Positions 32,276-41,498 of a stretch of DNA of 64,000 nucleotides are shown one piece after another. Each line of letters opens with the position of its first letter. The first letter of the stretch is position 1. The position numbers were made by a program, and so were the translations under genes. Origin of the DNA: Gemmatimonadota bacterium (GTDB lineage: Bacteria; Gemmatimonadota; Gemmatimonadetes; Longimicrobiales; Gaopeijiaceae); NCBI GenBank assembly GCA_021295815.1, contig JAGWBQ010000002.1:62001-126000 (forward strand), read 5' to 3'. The notes under the pieces are model-generated. The model searched no databases, had not been told where the DNA came from, and worked only from the letters and a program-made list of their open reading frames with translations.

Positions 32276-33487
32276 GTGCCGCCCCACACCTCCGACGACG
32301 GGTATTCGGTGACCGCCTCGTCCGCAGACAGGCCGGCACCTCGCATTCTGTCCGTGATCGGAACCCGTCCCGAGGCCGTCAAGATGGCCCCGGTGATCGA
32401 AGCCGTCACCGCCCGAGGCGGTTGCGATCACCGCCTGCTCCTCACCGGTCAGCATACCGACCTCGTCGACCAGGTGCTCGCGCATTTTCGGATCCGCAGC
32501 GATTACGACCTGGACCTGATGAAGCCCGGCCAGAGCCTCTTCGACGTCGGCACGGGATGCCTCGACGGCATGCGTGGGGTGCTGGAGGAATTCCGGCCCG
32601 ACGTGACCATCGTCCAGGGTGACACGGCCACCGTTTTTTTCGCCGGAGTGGCGAGCTTCCTCCGGAGAGGCAGGCTGGCGCATGTGGAGGCCGGTCTGCG
32701 CAGCCGTCGCAAATGGTCGCCCTTTCCTGAGGAAATGCTGCGCCGAATGACCGACACCATCTCGGATTTCTGCTTCGCGCCTACTCCCGCCGCAGCCGAC
32801 AACCTGCGGGCCGAGGGCGTGGAGGAGGAGCGCATCTGGGTGACCGGCAACACCGTGGTCGATGCGGTGGAGAGCGCCAAATCCCGCAGCATGGTGCCGG
32901 ATGACCCCACGGTTGCGGAGCTGCTCGCCTCGCCAAGGCGTCTTGTGCTCCTGACCGCGCATCGCCGCGAGTCCTTCGGCGAACCGCTGAAGCGGGTGTT
33001 TTCAGCCGTGGCGGAGCTCTCCGACCGCTTTCCCGATCTCAACATCCTCTACCCGGTGCATCCCAACCCCAACGTGCGGAAACCTGCGTACCGTCTGTTG
33101 GGCACACCGGAGCGGAGCGGCCGCATCCACCTCACGGGTTCGCTCTCGTACCGGGACATGCTCGCGGTTCTCTCGGGAGCGTCGCTCGTGCTGACCGACT
33201 CGGGAGGCATCCAGGAGGAGGCGCCCGCCTTCAACGTCCACACCCTTGTGCTTCGCGACGTGACCGAACGTCCGGAAGGAGTACGAGCCGGCGTTGCCAC
33301 CCTGGTGGGAACCGATTCGAGACTCATTCTCGCCGAGGCGACGCGCAGACTCTCCGACGTCGCCGCCGGACTTCCCGCCAACCCTTACGGCGACGGGAAG
33401 GCGGGAGAGCGCATAGCGGACATCATCCTCTCCAGCCTCGCCGGCCGTCCCCGACGTACGACCGACTGGCAACCCTCGGGAACATAG
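32276..33487 (+). CDS. wecB: UDP-N-acetylglucosamine 2-epimerase (non-hydrolysing)
   Basis: The 403-aa GT-B-fold enzyme interconverts UDP-GlcNAc and UDP-ManNAc for surface polysaccharide. Motifs are ILSVIGTRPEAVKMAPVIEAV, LLTGQHTDLVDQVLAHF, VQGDTATVFFAGVASF, HVEAGLRSRRKWSPFPEEMLRRMTD, VTGNTVVDAV, LLTAHRRESFGEPLKRVF and LTDSGGIQEEAPAF. The listed start is a GTG at 32276; the first 22 residues are not conserved, so a start at 32309 is possible. The next gene, a glycosyltransferase, begins 6 bp downstream. Confidence 0.93.
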   Translation: MPPHTSDDGYSVTASSADRPAPRILSVIGTRPEAVKMAPVIEAVTARGGCDHRLLLTGQHTDLVDQVLAHFRIRSDYDLDLMKPGQSLFDVGTGCLDGMRGVLEEFRPDVTIVQGDTATVFFAGVASFLRRGRLAHVEAGLRSRRKWSPFPEEMLRRMTDTISDFCFAPTPAAADNLRAEGVEEERIWVTGNTVVDAVESAKSRSMVPDDPTVAELLASPRRLVLLTAHRRESFGEPLKRVFSAVAELSDRFPDLNILYPVHPNPNVRKPAYRLLGTPERSGRIHLTGSLSYRDMLAVLSGASLVLTDSGGIQEEAPAFNVHTLVLRDVTERPEGVRAGVATLVGTDSRLILAEATRRLSDVAAGLPANPYGDGKAGERIADIILSSLAGRPRRTTDWQPSGT

Positions 33488-33493
33488 TCGCTC

Positions 33494-34648
33494 TTGAAGA
33501 TCGTCTTCCACTGCGTCTACTACCCGCCGGAGGTCGGCGGCCTGGAGAGCCACGTCAGCTTCCTCTGCCGCGAGCTTGCCCGCAGGGGCCACGAAATCTC
33601 GATCGTCACCTCACTATCCCGTCCTGGCCTGCCTGTCTTCGAGGAGGAGGACGGCGTTTCCGTGTGGCGCACGCCGCTCCCGACCCGCACTCCCGTCGGT
33701 TGGTTCCTCCACGCGCTCGGCTCCACTCCTCGCACGCGGGCGGTCGTACGGGGCGCCGATCTCGTCCACGCCCAGGCCTTTCCCTCGATCCTTCCCCTGA
33801 ATCTGGCCCTCGCCGGTGCCGGAACGCCGCTCGTGTGCACGCTTCACACCTCCCACTTTCTGCGGCTGGCCTCCAATCCGCTCGTCGCTGGACCTCTGGG
33901 CGCACTGATCGCCAGGAGCGACCACAACTTCGCCTCCAGCGGCGAGATCGCTCAGGTGGGCGAAGGGCTCAGGCGTGGCATCTCGGTCGAGCCTCTCGTG
34001 AACGGCGTGGACACCGAACTCTTCCGGCCCGGCCCGGCGACCTTGCCGCCCGGCGCAAGGAGGTGGAGACTGATGGTGCCTCGTCGTCTCTTCTCCAAGA
34101 ACGGAGTCGAGTTCTTCGTGCGCGCCATGCCGTCGATAGTCGCCGAAGCCGACGTCGAAGCGGTTTTCGTAGGTGATGGGCCAGAGCGGAAGCGGCTGGA
34201 GGAGCTCGGCGGGGAACTCGGGGTCGCCGACCGGATGACCTTCCTCGGCTCGCGTCGCCACGCCGAGATGCCCGGGTTGCTGGCGTCAGCCGATCTCGCC
34301 GTATTTCCGTCCCTGATGGAAGCCACCTCCGTCGCCGCACTGGAGTGCATGGCCTGCGGCCTGCCTGTGGCGGCTTCCGATGTCGGCGGACTGCCCGAGA
34401 TCGTCGACGACTCCGTTGGAGGCCTCTTCCAGCCGGCGGATCCGAGCGGTCTCGCCGCCAAGGTCCTCGAACTGCTCTCGGTGGAAGAGCTCGCCCGCCG
34501 CGGGGCCGAGGGCCGGAGGCGGGTGACCCGTCACTGGAGCAACGCCCGCCTGGTGGATCGACACCTGGAGGTCTACCGGAAGCTCCTCCGCCCGGGCCGG
34601 CAGCGTGCGGCGAAACTCGCACGAGCGCCGGGAGCGCCGCCGGGCTAG
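33494..34648 (+). CDS. Family-4 (GT-B) glycosyltransferase
   Basis: The 384-aa protein starts at TTG (MKIVFHCVYYPPEVGGLESHVSFLCRELARRGHEISI). The C-terminal Rossmann domain has RRLFSKNGVEFFVRAMP, VFVGDGPERKRLEELGGEL, and the donor-binding E-x7-E motif in FPSLMEATSVAALECMACGLPVAASDVGGLPEIV. Retaining transfer of a sugar to a lipid-linked or glycan acceptor is expected; the exact donor is unknown. It is coupled to the UDP-GlcNAc 2-epimerase gene, so UDP-ManNAc-derived glycan synthesis is plausible. The last 15 codons lie within a dispersed repeat copy, giving a basic Ala/Pro tail. Confidence 0.9.
   Translation: MKIVFHCVYYPPEVGGLESHVSFLCRELARRGHEISIVTSLSRPGLPVFEEEDGVSVWRTPLPTRTPVGWFLHALGSTPRTRAVVRGADLVHAQAFPSILPLNLALAGAGTPLVCTLHTSHFLRLASNPLVAGPLGALIARSDHNFASSGEIAQVGEGLRRGISVEPLVNGVDTELFRPGPATLPPGARRWRLMVPRRLFSKNGVEFFVRAMPSIVAEADVEAVFVGDGPERKRLEELGGELGVADRMTFLGSRRHAEMPGLLASADLAVFPSLMEATSVAALECMACGLPVAASDVGGLPEIVDDSVGGLFQPADPSGLAAKVLELLSVEELARRGAEGRRRVTRHWSNARLVDRHLEVYRKLLRPGRQRAAKLARAPGAPPG
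34601..34645 (+). repeat. Dispersed GC-rich repeat, copy 3, inside the 3' end of the glycosyltransferase gene
   Basis: Core GCGGCGAAACTCGCACGAGC at 34607-34626 is identical to copy 2 in reverse complement; flanks CAGCGT and GCCGGGAGCGCCGCC match the other copies partly. It supplies the codons for QRAAKLARAPGAPPG at the C-terminus, so the repeat appears to have entered, or displaced, the end of a coding sequence. Confidence 0.75.
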
Positions 34649-34660
34649 CCGGTCGGACGC

Positions 34661-35002
34661 CTATCCCGTTCCCTTCTCCTGGGCGGCCCGGGCGGAGGCG
34701 ATAACCCGCCAGAGGACGTCGCGCACCATCTCCTGGTCGATCCCTCGTTCTCGCGCGATCTCGCTCGCCCTGCGGATCACCAGCGCTTCACGCGCCGGGT
34801 CGAGCACCTGCATGCCCAATTCGGTCTTGGCCCTGCCGATGGCGAGCACGAGCTCCCGCCTCGCGCCCAGTATCTCCACGAGCTCTCTGTCGGTCTCAGT
34901 GACCTGCCGCCGCAGAACGTCGAGATCGGCCGGTCCGGTCGCTGCCCGTGCTTCCGTTCCTTCGGCATCCGAAACCGCACCATCCGCAGGGGATCGGCTC
35001 AC
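34661..35002 (-). CDS. AroQ-type chorismate mutase
   Basis: The 113-aa all-helical protein has a 25-residue acidic N-terminal extension and the AroQ helix pair LDVLRRQVTETDRELVEILGARRELVLAIGRAKTELGMQVLDPAREALVIRRASEIA. The Arg, Arg, Lys and Asp/Glu positions expected for chorismate binding are in place, and a Gln sits near the end. It converts chorismate to prephenate for Phe and Tyr. It is a stand-alone domain, not fused to a dehydratase or DAHP synthase. Its start overlaps the symporter stop by 4 bp, an odd operon partner. Confidence 0.85.
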   Translation of the reverse strand: MSRSPADGAVSDAEGTEARAATGPADLDVLRRQVTETDRELVEILGARRELVLAIGRAKTELGMQVLDPAREALVIRRASEIARERGIDQEMVRDVLWRVIASARAAQEKGTG

Positions 35003-36477
35003 CGCCCGCCCTCCACGAAGTCCGCCACATGCTCCGGATCCTGACGCCTGGTGGTCAGGCTGACCCCGACGAGCACCGGCAACTGGATCGCCAGCCCGAG
35101 GACGCCTTCATGGATGTCGAAGGGCTTAAGGTCGGGGTTCAGGAAGAAGAAGACGGAAGTCGCCACCCCGGCAAGAAGTCCGAACGCCACTCCCGGCGTC
35201 GTCGCCCGTCGCCAGTAGAGCGCGGCGAATACCGGTGGCGCGAGCTGTGAAATGGGGCCGTATGCTGAGAGGAGAATCTGCACCAGCGACGTGCCTCCCT
35301 GGAGAGCGAACACGTATGCGAGGGTCCCCGTCACGAGAACCGTTATTCTGATCAGGCTGCGACGCGCGCGTTCGTCCATCTGCCGGTAGAGAGCCACTCC
35401 GTCCTCCACGAACACCGATGCGGCCGCATGCATGAGAGCGTCACCGGTCGACATCGAGGCCGAGAGAGCGCCCGCGCAGAAAAGTCCAACGACCAGCACA
35501 GGCATCCCGGTCTCCAGAATCATGAATGGGAGGATCGAGTCCGAGTCGACGGGTCCGCCTCCTTGCCGACCGGCGAAGAGCACCCCGGCGAAACCGATAA
35601 GGAAGATCGGAATCAGGAAGAGCTGGAAGGTCGGGAAGAGGACGACAGTGCGCCGTAGAGTGGCGTCGTCCTTGGCGGTAAAGGCCTTCATGAAGAGGTG
35701 CGGCCACATCATCAGACCGACCGCGCTCGCCAGAATGACGCTGGAGAAGGCGCCCCAGGTCCAGGGGCTCCCGCTCGCCGTCAACCCGGGCATGGCCAGC
35801 AGTTCGGGACGGGCGTCCGCGATGCCCTCGAACATCGGGCCGATGCCCCCGTAGAGATGGTAGGGCAGGTAGAGCCCCAGCGACCAGGCGATCACGACCA
35901 TGAAGACGCCCTGGAAGGTGTTCGTCCACCCCACCGCCATCGCCCCCGAGCGCAGCACGTATGCGGTCACGATCCCATACGCGGCCAGGGCGCCGACCCA
36001 CAGGGGGACGTTGCCGTCGGTGACCGCGTTTATGACGATCCCCGCACCCCGCATCTGAATGGACACGTAGGGAACGAACGCCACTATCGAGATCAGAGCC
36101 ATCAGGAGGGAGAGCTCTCGCGATCGGAACCTGCCCGTCACGAGCTGGGCCTGAGTGACGAATCCGAAGCGTCTGCCCAGAGCCGCCACTCTCGGCCCCC
36201 ACCAGTAGAACGGAGCCATGCCCAGGGCGCCGTAGGCCAGAATGTAGAAGGCCGCCGCGCCGCGCGAGTAGGCCCAACCGGGACCGCCGAGAAATGCGAA
36301 GGCGCTGAAGACCGACGCCCCGGTCACGAAGTACATGACGACCAGACCGAAGGACCGGTCCGCCGCCACGTATCCGGTCACGCTCTCGCTGGACCGCCGT
36401 CCGGCCCGGAATCCTATGGCGAGCGTCGCACCCAGATAGAGAACGATGATGGACGTGATCCACAGCCAGCGCTCCAT
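34999..36477 (-). CDS. Sodium:solute symporter (SSS family)
   Basis: The 492-aa membrane protein starts at ATG 36477, with GAGAGGAG about 8 bp upstream. About 13 helices are readable. Conserved stretches include GRRSSESVTGYVAADRSFGLVVMYFVTGASVFSAFAFLGGPGWAYSRGAAAFYI, WTNTFQGVFMVVIAWSLGLYLPY, GLMMWPHLFMKAFTAKDD, GLFCAGALSASMSTGDALMHAAASVFVEDG and QLAPPVFAALYW. SSS proteins import sugars, amino acids, acetate or pantothenate with Na+. Pairing with a small DUF3311-like protein upstream is typical of a subgroup. The substrate is not evident. Confidence 0.9.
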   Translation of the reverse strand: MERWLWITSIIVLYLGATLAIGFRAGRRSSESVTGYVAADRSFGLVVMYFVTGASVFSAFAFLGGPGWAYSRGAAAFYILAYGALGMAPFYWWGPRVAALGRRFGFVTQAQLVTGRFRSRELSLLMALISIVAFVPYVSIQMRGAGIVINAVTDGNVPLWVGALAAYGIVTAYVLRSGAMAVGWTNTFQGVFMVVIAWSLGLYLPYHLYGGIGPMFEGIADARPELLAMPGLTASGSPWTWGAFSSVILASAVGLMMWPHLFMKAFTAKDDATLRRTVVLFPTFQLFLIPIFLIGFAGVLFAGRQGGGPVDSDSILPFMILETGMPVLVVGLFCAGALSASMSTGDALMHAAASVFVEDGVALYRQMDERARRSLIRITVLVTGTLAYVFALQGGTSLVQILLSAYGPISQLAPPVFAALYWRRATTPGVAFGLLAGVATSVFFFLNPDLKPFDIHEGVLGLAIQLPVLVGVSLTTRRQDPEHVADFVEGGR

Positions 36478-36716
36478 CACTCGTCTCCTCTCGGTGAGCG
36501 AGGGTCGGCCGCAAGTGCCCGACGGTCGACGGCGTCCAGGATCGCGAAGACCACTGTGAACCCGGCCACCCAGCCTGCAATCCACGCCATGGAGAAAGGA
36601 AGCCCGAGAACGAGCGGTCTTGCGGCGGAGAAGGGGAGGATGCCCGGCCAGGTCACGGCGACGAGGGCAAGGCCGGTGTAGGCGACGGCGAATCCCCGAA
36701 CGACTTTAGGCGCCAT
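36477..36716 (-). CDS. DUF3311-like small membrane protein, partner of the symporter
   Basis: The 79-aa protein has two helices (FAVAYTGLALVAVTWPGILPF and PLVLGLPFSMAWIAGWVAGFTVVFAILDAVD) and a charged C-terminus. Its stop and the symporter start overlap (TGATG). Small proteins like this accompany some SSS transporters and may stabilise them. It starts the minus-strand operon, divergent from the S9 peptidase gene over about 290 bp, in which I see no other gene. Confidence 0.78.
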   Translation of the reverse strand: MAPKVVRGFAVAYTGLALVAVTWPGILPFSAARPLVLGLPFSMAWIAGWVAGFTVVFAILDAVDRRALAADPRSPRGDE

Positions 36717-37007
36717 AGAGCGACGGGTTGATGGTTTTGCGGACCGGAGCCGGGTCCGACGAGGTTGGAATGATACAACATAGGGGGCCGGACGCCATGC
36801 CGCCCGAGCGGCGACCCGTCCGCACGGAGGGCGCTCGAACGGTGCCGAAGACCTTCGGCGACACTTGCGGCCGCCGCCCCACCCGCCCGGCGACGCACCG
36901 GGAGTCTCGCTCTCGTGGTGTGCCTGCCGTCTGTCAGCTACCTTGTGTCGTTAGGCTATCTTTACCCGCATCACGTCGTGGACCCTTCTACCAACTCTGA
37001 GGCTTCC

Positions 37008-39884
37008 ATGGTTTTCACCCCGATCCGTCTTTCGGCGCTCGTCCTCCTGGGCGCCTTCGCAATCCCGTCCGGCGTCGACGCCCAGAAGCGCGCCCTCGAC
37101 CACGACGACATCCTGACCTGGCGCACCATACAGGCGCCGTCGCTCTCGCCGGACGGAGCGTGGCTGACCTACGCGCTCTCCCCCGTGGAGGGAGATCCCG
37201 TGGTGATCGTCCGGCAGGCGCTGGAGGACGGAGTCTCGCTCGAGTTCCGGGGCGAGCGGCCGGCCTTCACTTCGGACTCCAGGTACGTGGTAGTCTCGAT
37301 CCCACCTGTCGAGGCGACCGTCGACTCTCTCCGGCGGGAAGGGGTTCGCAACTCCGAGCTGCCCGGGGACTCGCTCGCAGTCGTGGAGCTGGCGGAGATT
37401 TCCGGCATGGGCTTGGAAGCGGTGCGGAGACTGGGGGCGGTGGAGAGCTACCGGACGGCCGGGTACGGTCCATGGCTCGCTTATCGTCCCGCGGAAGAGG
37501 AGGGCGAGGGCGAGGACGACCCGGATGATGAGGAGAAGGGGGAAGAAGAGCCCGCCGAGCAGGAAGGCGAGGCGGAGGACGAGGAGAACGACAAGACCAA
37601 GGAGGCCGGAGACGCTCTCGTCCTGGTCGACCTGGTATCCGGCTCCGAAACCAGGTTCGAGCTCGTTGACGAATTCGTCTTCGCCGACGAGGGCGGCGTC
37701 TTCGCCTACGCGACCTCGTCGGAGGACGGAAGCGAGGACGGCGTGTACGTGCTCGAGCTGGGCGGCTCCTCGGACGCCGGCGCCGTGTTCCGGGGAGCGA
37801 GCCATTACCGCGAACTCACCCTCTCCGAAAACGGTGACCGGCTCGCCTTCCTGGCGGACCGCGACGACTATCAGGCCGATCAGCCCGAGTTCGTTCTCTA
37901 CCAGAGCTCGGCTCCCGAATGGGACGAGGCGACAGCGGTCGCGAGTTCCGGAAGCGGCAGCATTCCGGCCGGATGGTGGGTGAGCGAGCACGGCTTCCTG
38001 TCCTACTCCGACGACGGCGAGCGGCTCTACTTCGGCACGGCGCCACGCCCCGAGCCCGAGGTCGAGGACGACACGCCCGACGACGACAAGGTCGAGATCG
38101 ACATTTGGAGCTGGAAGGACCCCTACCTCCAACCCATGCAGCTCGTGCAGGCTAACCGGGAGCGCGACCGGACCTACCGGGCGGTGGCCCATCTCGCCAC
38201 CGGCTCCCTGGTCCAGCTCGCGACCAAGGAGGTGCCCGATGTCGCCATGGCCGACGCCGCAGGCGCCGGGTTCGCGCTCGGACTGTCCTCGCTGCCTTAC
38301 CGGCAGATGGTATCGTGGGACGGCACCTACCGGGACTTCTACGTGGTGGACATGGCCACCGGCGATCGACGCAAGGTCGCGGAGATGGTCAAGTCTTTCG
38401 CCTCCATCTCGCCCGAAGGTCGGTACCTGACCTGGTGGGATGGGGTCGAGAGACACTGGGTGGTCGCGCCCACGGACGGTGGCGGTCCGTTGTTCGCGAG
38501 CGCCGGCGTTCCACATCCAGTCTGGAACGAACTTGACGACCATCCGGATCTGCCTCCCTCCTACGGCTCGGCAGGATGGACCGAAGGAGACGAGGCCTTT
38601 CTTTTCTACGACGACTTCGACATCTGGCGCTTCGAGCCGGCCTCGGGCGAAACCACGAATCTGACGGCGGGCAGGGGGCGCGCGGAGGGCATTCGCTTCC
38701 GTTACTCCCGTACCGATTTCGACCAGCTCGCGATCGAGGAAGGCGAGGCTCTCCTGAGCGCGTTCCACAAGACCGACAAACGCTCGGGTTTCTACCGCGG
38801 GAGAACGGATCGAGCGGCGGCGCCGAGCGAGGTGGTGATGGCCGAGAAGCGTTTGCAACTGCGCGGCAAGGCCGAAGATGCGGAGCGCTGGCTCCTGACC
38901 AGACAGGACTTCCGCGAATACCCGGATCTCTGGGTCACCGACGGTTCGTTCACCGACGCATTCAAAGTCTCGGAGGCGAACCCCCAGCAAGAGGAATTCA
39001 CCTGGGGCGACGCTGAGCTCGTGGAGTGGCGTTCCAACGACGGCACGCCCCTACAGGGCATTCTCGTCAAGCCCGACGACTTCGACCCGTCGGACAACTA
39101 CCCGATGATGGTCTATTTCTACGAGCGCATGTCCGACGGACTCTACAGCTACCGGCCTCCGACGCCGGGCGGTTCGTCGGTGGCGATCTCCTTCTACGTA
39201 TCGAGGGGCTACCTGGCGTTCATACCCGACATCCCGTACGAGGTCGGCTACCCCGGCGAGAGCGCCTTGGACGCGGTGGTGCCCGGCGTCCTCTCCCTGG
39301 TCGATCGCGGATTTGTGGACCAGGCGCGCATCGGTGTGCAGGGACACTCCTGGGGCGGGTACCAGATCGCCTACATGATCACCAAGACCGATCTCTTCGC
39401 CGCCGCGGAGGCCGGAGCCCCGGTTTCCAACATGACGAGCGCGTACGGGGGCATACGCTGGTCGTCGGGGATGAGCCGCATGTTCCAGTACGAGCGCACG
39501 CAGAGCCGGATCGGCGGTACCCTGTGGGAGGAGACCCAGACCTACCTGCACAACTCGCCCGTCTTCTTCGCGGACAAGGTCCGGACGCCGCTCCTGATGA
39601 TGCACAACGACGAGGACGGCGCCGTTCCGTGGTATCAGGGAATTGAGATGTTCGTGGCTCTGCGCCGGTTGGGCAAGCCGGTCTGGATGCTCAACTACAA
39701 CGGCGAGGGCCACGGGCTCTCGCGCCTTCCCAACCGCAAGGACTGGGCCCTGAGGATGCAGCAGTTCTTCGATCACTATCTCATGGACGCCCCGGCGCCG
39801 GTCTGGATGGAGGAAGGCGTGCCCGCGATCCTCAAAGGCGTCACTTTGGGAACGGAGCTCACGAGTCGCAGTGGAATCAGTTGA
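37008..39884 (+). CDS. Secreted S9-family prolyl oligopeptidase-like peptidase
   Basis: The 958-aa protein starts at ATG 37008, which gives a signal peptide (LSALVLLGAFAIPSGVDAQ). An N-terminal beta-propeller (about 30-690) carries DDILTWRTIQAPSLSPDGAWLTYAL and an acidic insert (about 163-205, rich in Glu and Asp). The C-terminal alpha/beta-hydrolase has nucleophile Ser781 in GHSWGGYQIAY, the acid region NDEDGAVPW (about 868) and His902 in GEGHGLS. It should hydrolyse peptides outside the cytoplasm for nutrient scavenging. The catalytic triad is intact. The next gene overlaps by one base. Confidence 0.93.
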   Translation: MVFTPIRLSALVLLGAFAIPSGVDAQKRALDHDDILTWRTIQAPSLSPDGAWLTYALSPVEGDPVVIVRQALEDGVSLEFRGERPAFTSDSRYVVVSIPPVEATVDSLRREGVRNSELPGDSLAVVELAEISGMGLEAVRRLGAVESYRTAGYGPWLAYRPAEEEGEGEDDPDDEEKGEEEPAEQEGEAEDEENDKTKEAGDALVLVDLVSGSETRFELVDEFVFADEGGVFAYATSSEDGSEDGVYVLELGGSSDAGAVFRGASHYRELTLSENGDRLAFLADRDDYQADQPEFVLYQSSAPEWDEATAVASSGSGSIPAGWWVSEHGFLSYSDDGERLYFGTAPRPEPEVEDDTPDDDKVEIDIWSWKDPYLQPMQLVQANRERDRTYRAVAHLATGSLVQLATKEVPDVAMADAAGAGFALGLSSLPYRQMVSWDGTYRDFYVVDMATGDRRKVAEMVKSFASISPEGRYLTWWDGVERHWVVAPTDGGGPLFASAGVPHPVWNELDDHPDLPPSYGSAGWTEGDEAFLFYDDFDIWRFEPASGETTNLTAGRGRAEGIRFRYSRTDFDQLAIEEGEALLSAFHKTDKRSGFYRGRTDRAAAPSEVVMAEKRLQLRGKAEDAERWLLTRQDFREYPDLWVTDGSFTDAFKVSEANPQQEEFTWGDAELVEWRSNDGTPLQGILVKPDDFDPSDNYPMMVYFYERMSDGLYSYRPPTPGGSSVAISFYVSRGYLAFIPDIPYEVGYPGESALDAVVPGVLSLVDRGFVDQARIGVQGHSWGGYQIAYMITKTDLFAAAEAGAPVSNMTSAYGGIRWSSGMSRMFQYERTQSRIGGTLWEETQTYLHNSPVFFADKVRTPLLMMHNDEDGAVPWYQGIEMFVALRRLGKPVWMLNYNGEGHGLSRLPNRKDWALRMQQFFDHYLMDAPAPVWMEEGVPAILKGVTLGTELTSRSGIS

Positions 39885-40348
39885 TGGAAGCGCCGCATCC
39901 GGTTCTGAGGCCTGAGCCGCCCGAGGCGATCCGTTTCTGGGCGCTAGCCGCAGACCGGGCGAAGCTGTCGGCGATGATGGTGGAATTCGAGCAGATCTGC
40001 ACCGACTGGGGCGTGCCGCGCTCAGCGTCGTTCAATCTCGAGCTGGCCATCGACGAACTCGTCACCAACTCGATCAGCTACGGATTCAACGAGTCGGAGG
40101 CGAAGCCGGACATCCGGGTCGCCGCCGCCACCGAGGCCGATACGGTCGCAGTCTGCATCGAAGACAATGGGGCTCCCTTCGATCCATTCGAGGAGGCGCC
40201 GGCGCCCGACTTCGAACTTGGAATCGAGGAGCAGCCGGTAGGGGGGCTGGGAGTTCACCTGGTCAAGAACATGGTCGAAGAGTACCGCTACGAGCGGCTG
40301 GACGGATACAACCGGCTCCTGCTACGCATGGCGCTGGCCGGCAAGTAG
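39884..40348 (+). CDS. RsbW/SpoIIAB-like serine kinase (anti-sigma type ATPase)
   Basis: The 154-aa protein has a single HATPase domain. It shows N-box-like FNLELAIDELVTNSISYGF (Glu and Asn of ATP/Mg binding), G1-like VCIEDNGAPFDPFEEAP and G2-like PVGGLGVHLVKNMVEEYRYE. These proteins bind or phosphorylate anti-sigma-factor antagonists in partner-switching. No STAS antagonist or sigma factor is beside it, so the target is elsewhere. The ATG lies in the previous stop; a TTG three bases earlier is an alternative. It could be co-transcribed with the polyamine-type transporter, 31 bp downstream. Confidence 0.85.
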   Translation: MEAPHPVLRPEPPEAIRFWALAADRAKLSAMMVEFEQICTDWGVPRSASFNLELAIDELVTNSISYGFNESEAKPDIRVAAATEADTVAVCIEDNGAPFDPFEEAPAPDFELGIEEQPVGGLGVHLVKNMVEEYRYERLDGYNRLLLRMALAGK

Positions 40349-40379
40349 AAATCTGCGGACCTACTCCCCAGGGGACGTC

Positions 40380-41498
40380 GTGTCACGAATGGAAGCGGAA
40401 GCGGACCACCCTCACGTCGAATTCCGCGAGGTCTCCAAGAGCTACGACGGAACCGCCCTCGCCGTGAGCGGGGTCTCGTTCTCCGTCGAAAGAGGTGAAT
40501 TTCTTAGTCTGCTCGGCCCCTCGGGATCGGGGAAGACCACCTGCCTCTCCATGCTCGCGGGTTTCGAAGAGGTGACGGACGGCGACATCCGTCTGGGGGG
40601 ACGCTCCCTGCGCGGTATGCCGCCTCGCAAGCGGGGGATCGGCATGGTCTTCCAGAACTACGCCCTTTTTCCGCACATGACGGTCGCCGCGAATCTGGAA
40701 TTTCCGCTCGAGGTCCGGGGCGTCTCCCGAACCGAGCGGCGCGACCGGGTCGGGCGGGTTCTCGACCTCGTGCGTCTCGCTAAGATGGAGGACCGCCGAC
40801 CTGCGGAGCTCTCCGGCGGCCAGCAACAGAGAGTCGCGATAGCCCGAGCGCTCGTCTTCGAGCCCGACCTGGTGCTGATGGACGAGCCGCTGGGGGCGCT
40901 CGACCGCCGGCTCCGCGAGGAACTGCAGTACGAGATCAGACGCATCCATCGAACCCTGGGCGTGACCGTCGTATACGTGACCCACGACCAGGGCGAGGCG
41001 ATGGTGATGTCCGACCGCATCGCGGTGATGAAGGACGGCGGGATCCAGCAGGTAGCCGCTCCCGAAACTCTCTACGAGGAGCCGGACACCGCTTTCGTGG
41101 CCCGTTTCGTCGGAGAAAACAACACCTTCCGGGGGAGAGTCGAACGAGTTGACGGAACGCTGTGCGATGTGGCCCTGCACGGTCGCGGCGATGGCCGCCC
41201 GCACGAGGTGAGCGCCATGCGGATCGCCGATCTCTCGCCCGGAGACGAGACCACGCTCTCGATCCGACCGGAACGAATGGCCATCGCGCCCGAAGCAGGT
41301 CTCTACCGGAACGAGTTCGACGCCGAGATCGAGGACATCACCTTCCTGGGCGACCACCTGCGCATCCGGCTCGCCTTGTTTGGCGGCGCCTGCATCGCCA
41401 AGATTCCGAACCAGCTCGGCCAAGGCAGGGTCCTCGGCGGGGATCGGGTGAGAATCGGATGGACGGCCGTCGATTGTCGGGCTCTCGATGCCGATTGA
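40380..41498 (+). CDS. potA: ABC transporter ATP-binding subunit, spermidine/putrescine (PotA) type
   Basis: The 372-aa ATPase has Walker A LLGPSGSGKTTCLSML, Q-loop VFQNYALFPHMTV, signature LSGGQQQRVAIARALVFEP, Walker B LVLMDEPLGALDRRLREE and H-loop VTHDQGEAMVMS. A C-terminal TOBE-type domain (about 245-372, with AMRIADLSPGDETTLSIRPERM) follows. It powers uptake of polyamines or related cations, although the family also handles thiamine, iron or opines. The GTG at 40380 or ATG at 40389 may start it. It is the first of a set with binding protein and two permeases. Confidence 0.9.
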   Translation: MSRMEAEADHPHVEFREVSKSYDGTALAVSGVSFSVERGEFLSLLGPSGSGKTTCLSMLAGFEEVTDGDIRLGGRSLRGMPPRKRGIGMVFQNYALFPHMTVAANLEFPLEVRGVSRTERRDRVGRVLDLVRLAKMEDRRPAELSGGQQQRVAIARALVFEPDLVLMDEPLGALDRRLREELQYEIRRIHRTLGVTVVYVTHDQGEAMVMSDRIAVMKDGGIQQVAAPETLYEEPDTAFVARFVGENNTFRGRVERVDGTLCDVALHGRGDGRPHEVSAMRIADLSPGDETTLSIRPERMAIAPEAGLYRNEFDAEIEDITFLGDHLRIRLALFGGACIAKIPNQLGQGRVLGGDRVRIGWTAVDCRALDAD

